Both the position numbers and the translations under genes were made by a program. Shown here one piece after another: positions 23,749-33,378 of a stretch of DNA of 38,672 bases. Every line of letters begins with the position of its first letter. Within the stretch, counting starts at the first letter, position 1. The stretch comes from Stutzerimonas azotifigens DSM 17556 (GTDB lineage: Bacteria; Pseudomonadota; Gammaproteobacteria; Pseudomonadales; Pseudomonadaceae), in assembly GCF_000425625.1 (NCBI RefSeq), contig NZ_AUDU01000067.1:1-38672 (forward strand), written 5' to 3'. A model generated the notes under the pieces. That model worked only from the letters and a program-made list of their open reading frames with translations, did not search any database and was not told the DNA's origin.

Positions 23749-26145
23749 TCATCGCACCACCGGGACTTGGATGTCCGCCCCCGGCGCCAGCCTGCACGCG
23801 CCGCCCGGGTAGGCGATCGGGCACGGCTGCGGGTTGCCGGCGTCGGCCTCGACGCGCAGCCGCTCGCCTTCCAGCGCGACCCGCAGGCGGGCGCCGCGGA
23901 ACTGCACGGCCAGCGTCACGTCGGGTAGCGCGGCCGGTGGCGCCGGGTCGAGCCGCAGGCCGTCCGGCGTCGGGCGAATGCCCAGGTAGTGGCGCTGCAG
24001 CACGTCGAGCGAGCCGGCCATGGCGCCCAGGTGCACGCCTTCGGTGGTGCCGCTGCCAGGCGGGGCGTCGAGGTCGACGCGCAGACAGCGGTGGAAATGG
24101 CGCCAGGATTCGTCCGGGTCGACGCGCGCCAGCGCGCCGGCGCACACCGCCAGCGACAGGCTGGATTCGTGGGTGACGTTGGCCAGGTGGTGGCGCGCCG
24201 TGCGCTGTACGTCCTCGACGCTCATGCGGTAGCCCAGCCGCGCGGCGAGCTCGCACAGCTGCTCGGGAGTGAACAGGTACAGCAGCATCAGCACGTCGGC
24301 CTGCTTGGTCAGCCGGTAGTTGTCGCTGCTGTCGTGCTGCGCCTCGAGCATCCAGTCCAGCCGCGGGCGGCCGTCGTTCAGCCAGTCCGGCGGCGGCTCG
24401 GCGAGCGCGTCGAAACCGTCGAATTGGCTGAGCACGCCGTCTTCCCTCAGCGGCAGGTAGAGGCGGCGGCTGACCGTATCCCAGTACGCCAGCTCCTCGC
24501 CGGTCACCCCCAGACGCGCACGCAGCGCCTCGGCGTCCGCCGGCGGCAGCCGCTGCAGGACTTCCAGCGCGCGGCATAGCGTCCAGGCGGCCATCAGGTT
24601 GGTGTAGGCGTTGTTGTCCAGCCCCGGCTCGGCGGCGCCCGGGTAGGCGTTGTGGTACTCGTCCGGCCCGATCACGCCGCAGATGACGAAGCGTTCGCCG
24701 GCCGCGTCGAGACGCGCCAGGCTGGCCCAGAAGCGGGCGATCTCGAGGATCAGTTCGCCCGCCTGCCCGGCCAGCAGGCCCTGGTCGCCGGTGGCCAGCC
24801 ACAGCGACCAGGCGTCGAAGGCGATGGCCGCGCCGATATGCCGCTGCAACGCGGTATGGTCGGGCATCCAGCGGCCGGACAGCGGGTTGAACTGGAACGG
24901 CGGCGTCTCCTCCTGGCCGCTGGCGGCGCTGCGCCAGGGGAACATCGCCCCGCGCAGACCGGCCCCGCGTGCCAGGCGGCGTGCCGCGTCGAGGCGCCGG
25001 TGGCGATAGCCGAGCAGGCCGTGCGCCAGCTCGGGGAAGCGGCTGGCGAGAAACGGGTAGACGAAGATCTCGTCCCAGAACACCTGGCCGAAGTAGCCCT
25101 CCTGCCAGCCGCGCGGCGGGAAGCCCTGGTCGCTGGCCGGGCTGTGCGGCGACACGGTCTGCAGCAGGTGCCAGGCATGAAAGCGCAGGGTGCACTCCAG
25201 TTCGGCGTCCGGGCTGCGCAGCCCCAGCCGTGGCCACAGAGCCTGCCAGGCCGCGCAATGGGCATGCCGCAGGGCCTCGTAGCGCGCTGCCGGCAGGGCC
25301 TCGAGAAGCAGTCGGCGGGCGTCGGCGTCGGTGCCCGGCAGTTCGTCGTCGACACGCACGCGCACGCGCTTCTCCACGATCAGTTGCCCGTCGTCTCCCG
25401 GCGTGCAGTCGGTCTCCTGCACCAGCCGCTCCCCGCTGCGTTCGCTGCGCCAGTCCGCTTCCCGACCCGGCAGCCGCGTTTCCACGGCCACCACCACGCG
25501 CCTGCGGCGATCCGCGAGGTGCGCACTCAGCGCGGCGCGGCCGTCGGCCTCGATTTCGCCTCCGACGTCCAGCAGGCGCCGGCCTTCATAGGCGCGGTCG
25601 CGCTCGACCAGCGCATCGGCCACGCCGCCGTCGAGGGTCGCGCGCAGGCGCACCCGGCGCACGCCCGGCGGCAGACGCAGATGCCAGCGCAGTACCGCCA
25701 GGTCCGGCTCGGCGAGGCTGAGCAGTCGCTCCTCATCGAGGCTCACTCGCTGGCCGCACAGCTCGAAGTCGAGACTGCGGGTGAGCAGGCCGCGCTCGTG
25801 GTCCAGGCACTGGCGGTAGCGATGCAGGCGCACCCGCTCCAGGCAGAACCAGCTGGCGCCGTCGTCGAGCGACAGGCTGAGGCCGAAGGGGTCGGGCAGG
25901 TTGACCAGCGCGGCCATGCGCACCTCGCGGCCGTTCACCCGGCGCGGCGCCTCGTCGTACCAGCCGGCGCGGTACAGTCCGCCGTAGTGGCAGTGCGAGC
26001 CGCCGGCCGCCGCGGCTTCCGGGGCGCTGGCGCGCCAGCTGAGCACGCCGTTGCCGAGGGCGAACAGGGCCTCGCGGCGGCGCTCGTCGGTGCAGTCGAA
26101 ACGGTCGAAGACGATGTGGCCGGTCGACGGCGGCAGGTCAGTCAT
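23749..26145 (-). CDS. glycoside hydrolase family 65 protein (disaccharide phosphorylase-like)
   Basis: The 798-residue protein has the GH65 order of parts: an N-terminal beta-sandwich, an alpha/alpha barrel from about residue 315, and a small C-terminal beta domain. GH65 members split alpha-glucosidic disaccharides such as trehalose, maltose or kojibiose, mostly by phosphorolysis. The general acid is Glu496 in GVIGPDEYHNAYPG. The barrel motif GYFGQVFWDEIFVYPF (350-365) and the phosphate-site-like HESSLSLA and GTTEGVHLGAMAGS are present, which supports a phosphorylase. The WDE form without the usual Thr of WDTE marks a less characterised branch. The start overlaps the end of the PfkB kinase gene by eight bases, so both are translated together. 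No beta-phosphoglucomutase gene, the frequent partner, is nearby. Confidence 0.88.
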   Translation of the reverse strand: MTDLPPSTGHIVFDRFDCTDERRREALFALGNGVLSWRASAPEAAAAGGSHCHYGGLYRAGWYDEAPRRVNGREVRMAALVNLPDPFGLSLSLDDGASWFCLERVRLHRYRQCLDHERGLLTRSLDFELCGQRVSLDEERLLSLAEPDLAVLRWHLRLPPGVRRVRLRATLDGGVADALVERDRAYEGRRLLDVGGEIEADGRAALSAHLADRRRRVVVAVETRLPGREADWRSERSGERLVQETDCTPGDDGQLIVEKRVRVRVDDELPGTDADARRLLLEALPAARYEALRHAHCAAWQALWPRLGLRSPDAELECTLRFHAWHLLQTVSPHSPASDQGFPPRGWQEGYFGQVFWDEIFVYPFLASRFPELAHGLLGYRHRRLDAARRLARGAGLRGAMFPWRSAASGQEETPPFQFNPLSGRWMPDHTALQRHIGAAIAFDAWSLWLATGDQGLLAGQAGELILEIARFWASLARLDAAGERFVICGVIGPDEYHNAYPGAAEPGLDNNAYTNLMAAWTLCRALEVLQRLPPADAEALRARLGVTGEELAYWDTVSRRLYLPLREDGVLSQFDGFDALAEPPPDWLNDGRPRLDWMLEAQHDSSDNYRLTKQADVLMLLYLFTPEQLCELAARLGYRMSVEDVQRTARHHLANVTHESSLSLAVCAGALARVDPDESWRHFHRCLRVDLDAPPGSGTTEGVHLGAMAGSLDVLQRHYLGIRPTPDGLRLDPAPPAALPDVTLAVQFRGARLRVALEGERLRVEADAGNPQPCPIAYPGGACRLAPGADIQVPVVR

Positions 26146-27097
26146 CGCAGCGGCGAACCTTCGACCGCAGGTCCTCGACCCGCTTCATCAAGTCGTCGCG
26201 TTGCGGATAGGCCGGCTGCGAGCCGTAGCCGGTGACCGCCGCCTGCGCCGCGGCCACGCCCCACAGCGCGGCTTCCAGCGGCGGTGCGCCTTCCAGCAGG
26301 GCGATGGCCAGCGCGCCGGTGAAGGCATCGCCGGCGCCGGTGGCGTCCACCGGATCGACCGCGCCGCCCGGCAGGTGCCAGAGGCCCTCGCCGGTGGCGA
26401 GCACGCAGCCGCCGTCCGACAGCTTGAGGGCCACCAGCGGCACACCCTCCCGCTGCAACTGCCGTGCGGCGCGGCGGGCCGACTCCAGGTCGGAGATGTC
26501 GATGCCAGCCAGCGCACCGCCCTCGGCGGCGTTGGGCACCAGCGCGCGCAGCTTGCCGAACAGCTCGCGCTCGGCGCGGTCGGCGAACGAGGGGTCGAGC
26601 ACCACCGGCATCCCGCAGCGCTCGGCGGCCAGCACCGCGGTGCGCACCGCACGGGCCGGCACCTCGTAGTCGAGCACCAGGCAGGCCGGCGGCGGCGCCT
26701 GCTCGACGGCCCGGCGCAGCGCGTCGAGGGCCGCCTCGTCCCAGCAGTCGTTGGCGTTGGTAGCGAGCACGATCTGCTTCTTCGCGTCCGGCGGCACCAT
26801 GATCAGCGACACGCCGGTGGCGTGGCCGGGCACCCGGCCGACCGCCGAGACATCGACCCCAGCCTCGCGTAGCGGTGCGAGCGCCTGCTCGGCCAGGTCG
26901 TCGTCGCCGACTCGCCCGAGCAGCAGGCTGCAATGGCCGAAGCGGGCACCGAGGAAGGCGGTGTTGCTCGCCTTGCCGCCGGACAGGCGGACGAAGGCGT
27001 GGCCGAGCAGCGTCTCCGCGCTGCCCGGCGATGCGTCGACGCGTACCTGGAAATCGGCGTTGATGCTGCCCAGCGACAGCAGGGTGCGGCGTTCCAT
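26138..27097 (-). CDS. PfkB-family sugar kinase
   Basis: The 319-residue protein is a ribokinase-fold kinase. An N-terminal segment LSLGSINADFQVRVD is followed by the substrate motif RLSGGKASNTAFLGARFG (GG at 40-41), and the C-terminal anion-hole motif DATGAGDAFTGALA starts at residue 251 with the catalytic base Asp257. The start at ATG 27097 is preferred because homologues begin near it; an ATG at 27127 is also in frame. It is first in a minus-strand group with the GH65 protein and the small hydrolase. Coupling suggests that it phosphorylates a sugar or nucleoside-like product linked to GH65 action, but the substrate cannot be told from sequence. Confidence 0.88.
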   Translation of the reverse strand: MERRTLLSLGSINADFQVRVDASPGSAETLLGHAFVRLSGGKASNTAFLGARFGHCSLLLGRVGDDDLAEQALAPLREAGVDVSAVGRVPGHATGVSLIMVPPDAKKQIVLATNANDCWDEAALDALRRAVEQAPPPACLVLDYEVPARAVRTAVLAAERCGMPVVLDPSFADRAERELFGKLRALVPNAAEGGALAGIDISDLESARRAARQLQREGVPLVALKLSDGGCVLATGEGLWHLPGGAVDPVDATGAGDAFTGALAIALLEGAPPLEAALWGVAAAQAAVTGYGSQPAYPQRDDLMKRVEDLRSKVRRCDD

Positions 27098-27449
27098 GAA
27101 CAGGTCCCGTCTGTAGGTCGTGTTCATCCAGACCGGGCGGCGCCGTCCGGGTTTCGCGCAGAAGGTTTCGCTTTATTTTCCTGGCCCTCTTGCGCGACCC
27201 ACGGGCTTGCCTCAGGCTCGGCGCTCGCTTCGAAAGGACACCGCCTTTTGGTGCAACGGCCCCCGTCCCGGTGCACGATCGTCGCCGCCCGCTCGCCTCG
27301 TCGCCCTGCAAGCCCCTGATCTTGCAGGCGCATTACGCCTCGCGCGGGCAAGGAACGATCCTTGCGTGACTATGGCCGCAGCCCACCACCCCGGACTGCG
27401 CGATGCCGAAGCCCTACCCGGGCGATGGCCTGTGCTTTGGAGATACACG
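27098..27449 (+). promoter_or_regulatory. gene-free region with candidate sigma-54 promoter and upstream repeats
   Basis: This 352-base gap lies between the divergent PfkB gene and the ABM-domain gene. AGGAACGATCCTTGC at 27351-27365 matches the -24/-12 pattern (GG and GC at correct spacing, TTGC intact; first T and fourth C of TGGCACG differ). Upstream are two GGTGCA units (TTGGTGCA at 27248-27255 and GGTGCAC at 27070+200, that is 27270-27276), which recall NtrC half-sites, and a CTGCAAG-N8-CTTGCAG inverted repeat (27306-27327). The gene start is 85 bases downstream of the -12 box. All of this is pattern matching by eye. Confidence 0.35.
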
Positions 27450-28028
27450 ATGTCTACCGAACCCGTCACCCTGCTGGTGGCGCGCCGCGTGCGCAATGGC
27501 CGCTACCATGATTTCCTCGCCTGGCTGCACGAGGGCGAGCAACTGGCCACCGACTTTCCCGGCTACCTCGGCTCGGGCGTACTGGCCCCGCCACCCGGCG
27601 ACGACGAATACCAGATGATCTTCCGCTTCAGCGACGAGCAGACGCTCGCGGCCTGGGAGCACTCGGCCTCGCGGCGTGCCTGGCTGCAGCGCGGCCGCGG
27701 CCTGTTCGTCCAGCCGCACGAGCACCGTGCGCGCGGCATCGACGGCTGGTTCGGCAGCGGCGAACGCCGGCCGCCGCGCTGGAAGCAGAGCGTGGCGATC
27801 TGGCTGGCGTTCTTCCCGGTGTCGCTGAGCTTCAACGCCCTGTTCGGCGACGCCCTCGATCGTCTGCCGCTGGTCGCCGCGGTGCTGCTCAGCACGCTGG
27901 TGCTGACGCCGCTGATGGCCTACCTGTTCATCCCGCTGTCGACCCGCCTGCTGACACCCTGGCTGCAGCAGCCGGGCACGACCCGCTGGCGATGGCGGCG
28001 CGCTCCGGGGCAGCCGGCCGCGCACTAA
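27450..28028 (+). CDS. membrane-anchored antibiotic biosynthesis monooxygenase (ABM) domain protein
   Basis: The 192-residue protein has an N-terminal ABM-type ferredoxin-like domain (residues 4-100: VTLLVARRVRNGRYHDFLAWLHEGEQLATDFPGYLGSGVL, then YQMIFRFSDEQTLAAWEHSASRRAWLQRG). Two membrane segments follow at about 113-133 and 140-162, with a basic C-terminal tail. ABM-domain proteins with this two-helix tail are common in pseudomonads and have no firm function. GGAG lies ten bases before the ATG. The gene is convergent with the histidine kinase gene, with 15 bases between the stops. Confidence 0.88.
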   Translation: MSTEPVTLLVARRVRNGRYHDFLAWLHEGEQLATDFPGYLGSGVLAPPPGDDEYQMIFRFSDEQTLAAWEHSASRRAWLQRGRGLFVQPHEHRARGIDGWFGSGERRPPRWKQSVAIWLAFFPVSLSFNALFGDALDRLPLVAAVLLSTLVLTPLMAYLFIPLSTRLLTPWLQQPGTTRWRWRRAPGQPAAH

Positions 28029-28043
28029 CGCTCCGGCGCGTGC

Positions 28044-30038
28044 TCAGCCCTCGCGGCCGAGCACGATCGCCTCGATGCGCGCCGCCAGGGCGTCCATCGA
28101 GAAGGGCTTGGTCATCAGGTGGCGATCCGGACCGAGGTCCTGTTCGCCGATCGCCGTGCTTTCCGCATAGCCGGTGATGTACAGCACCTTCAGCGCCGGA
28201 CGCACCTGGCGCGCGGCATCGGCGAGCTGGCGCCCGTTCATCCCGCCCGGCAGGCCGACGTCGGTGATCATCAGGTCGATCGGCGCGTCGGACTGCAGGA
28301 TCTCCAGCCCGCTGGCGCCATCGGCCGCTTCCAGCGTCGCGTAGCCGAGTTCGCCGAGCACCTCGAGGATGAGCAGGCGCACCAGCGGCTCGTCGTCCAC
28401 CACCAGCACGGTATGCCCGCTGACGCTGGCCGCCGACGGCTCTTCCCGGGCCGGTTCCGGGTCCGCCTCGATCGGCCCCAGATGGCGCGGCAGCAGCAGG
28501 CGCACGGTGGTGCCGTGCCCGTCCACCGAATGGATCTGCGCCTTGCCGCCGGACTGCTGGGCGAAACCGTAGATCATCGACAGGCCCAGGCCGGTGCCCA
28601 TGCCGGTGGGCTTGGTGGTGAAGAAGGGGTCGAATGCCCGCGCCGCCACTTCGGGGGGCATGCCGGTGCCGGTGTCGGTGACCGCCACCGCGATGTAGTC
28701 GCCCGGGCGCAGCCCTTCGCGGCGCGCCCCGGATTCGTCGAGCGGCAGGTTGGTGGCGGTGATGGTCAGCTCGCCGCCGTCGGGCATGGCGTCGCGGGCG
28801 TTGATGCACAGGTTGAGCAGCGCGCTTTCCAGCTGGTGCGGGTCGCAGCGTGCGATCCACACGTCCTCCGGCAGGCGGGTGCGCAGGGCGACCTGCGGCC
28901 CGACCGTGCGCTCGATCAGGTCGAGCATGCCTTCGATCAGCTCGTTGGCCCGGGTCGGCCGCGGATCGAGGGTCTGCCGGCGGGAGAACGCCAGCAGCCG
29001 ATGGGTGAGCGAGGCGGCGCGGCTGGCGGCGGTCAGCGCGGTCTGGATGTAGCGGTCGACGTCCTCGCCGCGGCCCTGTGCCAGGCGCGTCTGCACCAGC
29101 TGCAGGCTGCCGGTGATGCCGGTCAGCAGGTTGTTGAAGTCGTGTGCCAGGCCGCCGGTGAGCTGACCGACGGCCTCCATCTTCTGGCTGTGTCGCAGCA
29201 GCTCCTCGGTCTGGCGCAGGACGTCGGACTGCTCCTTGAGCGCGGTGATGTCGCGCCCGGTGGAATACACCTTGCCGTCGCGCAGCGCGCTGTTCCAGGA
29301 CAGCCAGCGGTAGCTGCCGTCGCGGTGGCGGTAGCGGTTCTCGAAGCCGAGCGCGGGGCTGTCGACGGTCAGCGAGGCGAAGCCCTCGCGGGTGCGCTCC
29401 AGATCGTCCGGGTGCACGAAGTCGGTGAAGGGGCGCCAGCGCAGGTCGGCGGTGGTCCAGCCAAGCAGCCGCTCCCAGGCCGGGTTGAGGCTGATGAAGC
29501 GGCCGTCGAGGGTGCGCGTGCAGAGCAGGTCCGGCGAGGCCTGCCAGATCTGGTCGCGCTCGCGGGTGCGCTCCTCGACGCGCTGCTCCAGCTGGCGCGC
29601 CAGCGCCTGGAACTGGTCCAGGCTCTGGCGCAGCGCGACGCAGACCGCGACGATGACAAGGTCCACCACCAGGAACAGGCCGGTGGCCACCCATTGCTCA
29701 CGCGTCAGATCGAAACTGTAGGGTTCGCCGACGAAGGCAAAGGCCGAAACCAGCGTGATGATGAACGTCGCCAACACGCCCGGTCCGAAGCCAAGCATGA
29801 AACCAATGACCATCAGCGGCGGGACGAACAGCAGATAGGGCAGGCCCATCACCGGCATCATCATGCGCAGCAGGGCAGCGAACAGCACGAAGATCACTGC
29901 AAGCCCGCAACGCAGGACAATCGGCCAGCGTCGGTAATCGGGCAGGCGCCTGATGGCACGGACCAATACAGATGAATCGTGTCTCGTTGGCAAAAGCAGG
30001 AACCTGTCTACGTGGGCCTCGACGGCCGCACAGATCAT
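28044..30038 (-). CDS. hybrid sensor histidine kinase with PAS and C-terminal receiver
   Basis: The protein is about 664 residues. The N-terminal part has several membrane helices (about residues 45-140, MASE-like), then a coiled stretch (LDQFQALARQLEQRVEERTRERDQ), a PAS domain (about 163-270), a kinase core with phospho-accepting His299 (GGLAHDFNNLL), the N box (Asn413) and GTGLGLSM, and a receiver domain with Asp593 (MITDVGLPGGMNG). It is typical of HWE-unlike, PAS-hybrid kinases that sense an unknown signal and phosphorylate their own receiver. The start is uncertain: no ribosome-binding site is clear, and a GTG at 30071 extends it by 11 residues. It lies 131 bases downstream of the sigma-54 activator gene on the same strand. 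No separate response regulator is nearby. Confidence 0.9.
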   Translation of the reverse strand: MICAAVEAHVDRFLLLPTRHDSSVLVRAIRRLPDYRRWPIVLRCGLAVIFVLFAALLRMMMPVMGLPYLLFVPPLMVIGFMLGFGPGVLATFIITLVSAFAFVGEPYSFDLTREQWVATGLFLVVDLVIVAVCVALRQSLDQFQALARQLEQRVEERTRERDQIWQASPDLLCTRTLDGRFISLNPAWERLLGWTTADLRWRPFTDFVHPDDLERTREGFASLTVDSPALGFENRYRHRDGSYRWLSWNSALRDGKVYSTGRDITALKEQSDVLRQTEELLRHSQKMEAVGQLTGGLAHDFNNLLTGITGSLQLVQTRLAQGRGEDVDRYIQTALTAASRAASLTHRLLAFSRRQTLDPRPTRANELIEGMLDLIERTVGPQVALRTRLPEDVWIARCDPHQLESALLNLCINARDAMPDGGELTITATNLPLDESGARREGLRPGDYIAVAVTDTGTGMPPEVAARAFDPFFTTKPTGMGTGLGLSMIYGFAQQSGGKAQIHSVDGHGTTVRLLLPRHLGPIEADPEPAREEPSAASVSGHTVLVVDDEPLVRLLILEVLGELGYATLEAADGASGLEILQSDAPIDLMITDVGLPGGMNGRQLADAARQVRPALKVLYITGYAESTAIGEQDLGPDRHLMTKPFSMDALAARIEAIVLGREG

Positions 30039-30169
30039 AGGGTTGGTACCGGCCAGTGGCCAGCCTCGCACGCTTGTTCTTTTCTTGGGATGTCGGTGGG
30101 GCGGCCAAGTTCGCCGAATCGTCGGGATTCGGTGCGCAAAAGCGACCCGGTCACGCTTGCCGCGCAGGC

Positions 30170-32008
30170 TCAGCCGCGCGCCAGGCCCTGTTCGCGCAGA
30201 CGCTTGTAAAGGGTGTTGCGGCTGACCCCGAGCTGGCGGGCCAGGTGCGAGAGGTTGCCGCTGCAGGCCGCCAGTTGCGCCTGCAGGTCGCCGCTCAGGC
30301 GCACCAGGTCGGTGACCGGCGCCGGCCCGGCAGCCGCCGTGCCGACCGGCCGTTCGAGATCGGAGAAGAAGTCGTCCGGCAGGTGCTCCGGGCGGATCGG
30401 GCCGTCCTCGGCGAGCGCCAGCGCCACCTGGATCACGCTGGCGAGCTGGCGCAGGTTCCCCGGCCAGGGATGGCGCTCGAACAGTGCCAGCACCTCGTCG
30501 CCGAGCCGCTCCGGCTGGTGCGGCTCGCGGTGCATGGCCAGCACGCGCTGGAACAGCGCGGCCTTGTCCTGCCGCTCGCGCAGCGGCGGCAGGCTGATCG
30601 GCAGCCCGGCGATGCGGTAGTAGAGGTCACGGCGGAAACGCCCGGCCTCGACGTCCTCGCGCAGCGGGCGGTTGGTCGCCGAGATCAGCTGGATGTCCAC
30701 CGGGCTGGCGTCGCCGCCGCCCAGCGGTTGCACCTGGCGCTCCTGCAACACGCGCAGCAGCCGCGCCTGCACGCCGGGCGGCATGTCGCCGACCTCGTCG
30801 AGGAAGAGGATGCCCTGGTCGGCCTTGCGGATCAGCCCGACGCTGCCCTTGGGATTGGCGCCGGTGAAGGCGCCCTTCTCGTAGCCGAACAGCTCGGCTT
30901 CCACCAGTTCGGCCGGGATCGCCGCGCAGTTGACCGCCACCAGCGGCCCCGCGGCCCGTGGGCTGGCGCGGTGCAGCGCCTTGACCAGCACCTCCTTGCC
31001 GACCCCGGTCTCGCCCTGCACGAGGATCGGAATGTCGCGCTCGAGCATGCGCTCGGCCTGGCGCAGCGCCTTGCGTACGCGCGGGTCGCCGAGGTCGAGA
31101 GCGGCCAGCTCCAGTGCCTCCGCGGACGCCGGGCAGGCCTTGCCCACCGGCTGCCGCCGCGGCCGGGTTATCAGGCCGTGGAAGCGCAGGCGCCCGGCGG
31201 TGCGCAGGATGAATGGCCGACCCTCGGGCTGGTCCAGCAGCTGCGCCAGCGACAGGTCGAACAGCGCGGTCAGGCTGGCCCGCGCCAGGCTGACCCCGAG
31301 CAGGCTGTCGGCCCGGCGGTTGGCCGAGACCACCAGGCCGCCGTCGTCGAACACCAGCAGCCCGGCCCACTGGCTGTCGAGGCTGTCCTGGCTGGTGCTG
31401 AAGGCGAGCTGGAAGTAGCGGTCGCGGAACAGGTTGAGGATCAGCCGGTTCTCCACCGCCTGGCTCATCACCCGGACCATGCCGAGGGTGTGCGCCGGCG
31501 GCAGGTAGCTGTCGCTGGATACGTCGAGCACGCCGATCAGCCGGCGCTCGGCGTCGTACAGCGGCGAGGCGGCGCCGGCCATGAAACGGTTGGCCTGGAG
31601 GAAGTGCTCGTCGCGCTGGATGTGCACCGCCTCGCCGCAGGCCAGCACGGTGCCGATGGCGTTGGTGCCGATGCCGCGCTCGGCCCAGCTGGCGCCGGGG
31701 GCGAAGCCGCCGGCCTGGGCGGGCGCGATGAAGCGGCAGTCGCCCCAGGACTGCAGCAGCCGCCCCTGGCTGTCGGCCAGCATGATCAGGCAGTTGGAAT
31801 TGGCGAGGATGTTCTCGTAGTAGGGCAGCACCTCGCGCTGGGTGGTGCCGACCAGCGCCTGCTGGCTTTCCAGCAGGATGGAGAGCTCGCCGGCGCCGGG
31901 GCGGTCGAAGCGCGGCAGGCTGCCGTGGGTCAGGCCGTAGTCGACGCAGCGGCTCCAGGAATCGCGTACCAGCGCCTCGTGCGAGGTCGCCTTGGCAGGC
32001 TCGGGCAT
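30170..32008 (-). CDS. AcoR-like sigma-54-dependent activator (GAF, AAA+, Fis HTH)
   Basis: The 612-residue protein is a bacterial enhancer-binding protein. It has an N-terminal GAF-type sensor (about 60-190), a middle PAS-like segment (about 212-285), an AAA+ domain with Walker A GETGVGK (332-338), an intact sigma-54-contact loop GAFTGA (379-384) and Walker B ILFLDE (400-405), then a C-terminal Fis helix-turn-helix (NLSHLARQLGVSRNTLYKRLREQGL). There is no receiver domain, so it should respond to a small molecule bound by the GAF domain rather than to phosphorylation. The AcoR group typically senses alcohols, acetoin or related compounds. It is divergent from the ABC importer, and inverted repeats plus a candidate -24/-12 promoter lie between them, so it probably activates that operon. 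GGAGGG precedes the ATG. Confidence 0.93.
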   Translation of the reverse strand: MPEPAKATSHEALVRDSWSRCVDYGLTHGSLPRFDRPGAGELSILLESQQALVGTTQREVLPYYENILANSNCLIMLADSQGRLLQSWGDCRFIAPAQAGGFAPGASWAERGIGTNAIGTVLACGEAVHIQRDEHFLQANRFMAGAASPLYDAERRLIGVLDVSSDSYLPPAHTLGMVRVMSQAVENRLILNLFRDRYFQLAFSTSQDSLDSQWAGLLVFDDGGLVVSANRRADSLLGVSLARASLTALFDLSLAQLLDQPEGRPFILRTAGRLRFHGLITRPRRQPVGKACPASAEALELAALDLGDPRVRKALRQAERMLERDIPILVQGETGVGKEVLVKALHRASPRAAGPLVAVNCAAIPAELVEAELFGYEKGAFTGANPKGSVGLIRKADQGILFLDEVGDMPPGVQARLLRVLQERQVQPLGGGDASPVDIQLISATNRPLREDVEAGRFRRDLYYRIAGLPISLPPLRERQDKAALFQRVLAMHREPHQPERLGDEVLALFERHPWPGNLRQLASVIQVALALAEDGPIRPEHLPDDFFSDLERPVGTAAAGPAPVTDLVRLSGDLQAQLAACSGNLSHLARQLGVSRNTLYKRLREQGLARG

Positions 32009-32078
32009 GGCGCCCTCCTATCTTTCCTTCCAGCGTTGTTGTTCTTGTTATCGGCGTGCTGCGGGACCGCCTGCGCGC

Positions 32079-32118
32079 CTGAACAGCCGCTACGACGCTG
32101 TTCAGCCTGAACGTTCAG
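32079..32118. promoter_or_regulatory. clustered inverted repeats, candidate activator (enhancer) sites
   Basis: CTGAACAGC-N9-GCTGTTCAG (32079-32105) has perfect nine-base arms. It is followed one base later by the perfect palindrome CTGAACGTTCAG (32107-32118), and then by two GTTCAT units (32123-32138). All share the CTGAAC/GTTCAG half-site. They lie about 120-160 bases upstream of the candidate -24/-12 promoter at 32237, the usual distance for an enhancer-binding protein, and about 70-110 bases before the divergent activator gene. Confidence 0.65.
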
Positions 32119-32236
32119 TTTTGTTCATCTTCGTTCATTTTCAACAAGGCACGGCCGCGACGGCCCGCTCGGCAATCGCCCGCGCAGGCGTTTTTCTCTT
32201 CTTCGTTCAAGGGCTTGCATCGATTCACCGGAGCCA

Positions 32237-32251
32237 TGGCACGGAACGCGC
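32237..32251 (+). promoter_or_regulatory. candidate sigma-54 promoter of the ABC importer operon
   Basis: TGGCACGGAACGCGC has a perfect -24 element (TGGCACG) and, after four bases, GCGC in place of TTGC; the essential GG and GC dinucleotides are correctly spaced. Transcription would start near 32263, leaving a short leader with GGAAGGA before the ATG at 32287. The divergent sigma-54 activator gene and upstream repeats support the call. Confidence 0.6.
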
Positions 32252-32286
32252 AATGACGAACGGCATGCCAAGCGGAAGGAAGCGTC

Positions 32287-33369
<1,083 letters not shown>

Positions 33370-33378
33370 GGACCCGCC

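Noticed and set aside
28044..32008. Treating the hybrid kinase and the sigma-54 activator as a two-component pair
   Set aside because: The activator has a GAF sensor and no receiver domain, and the kinase has its own receiver; adjacency alone is not enough.
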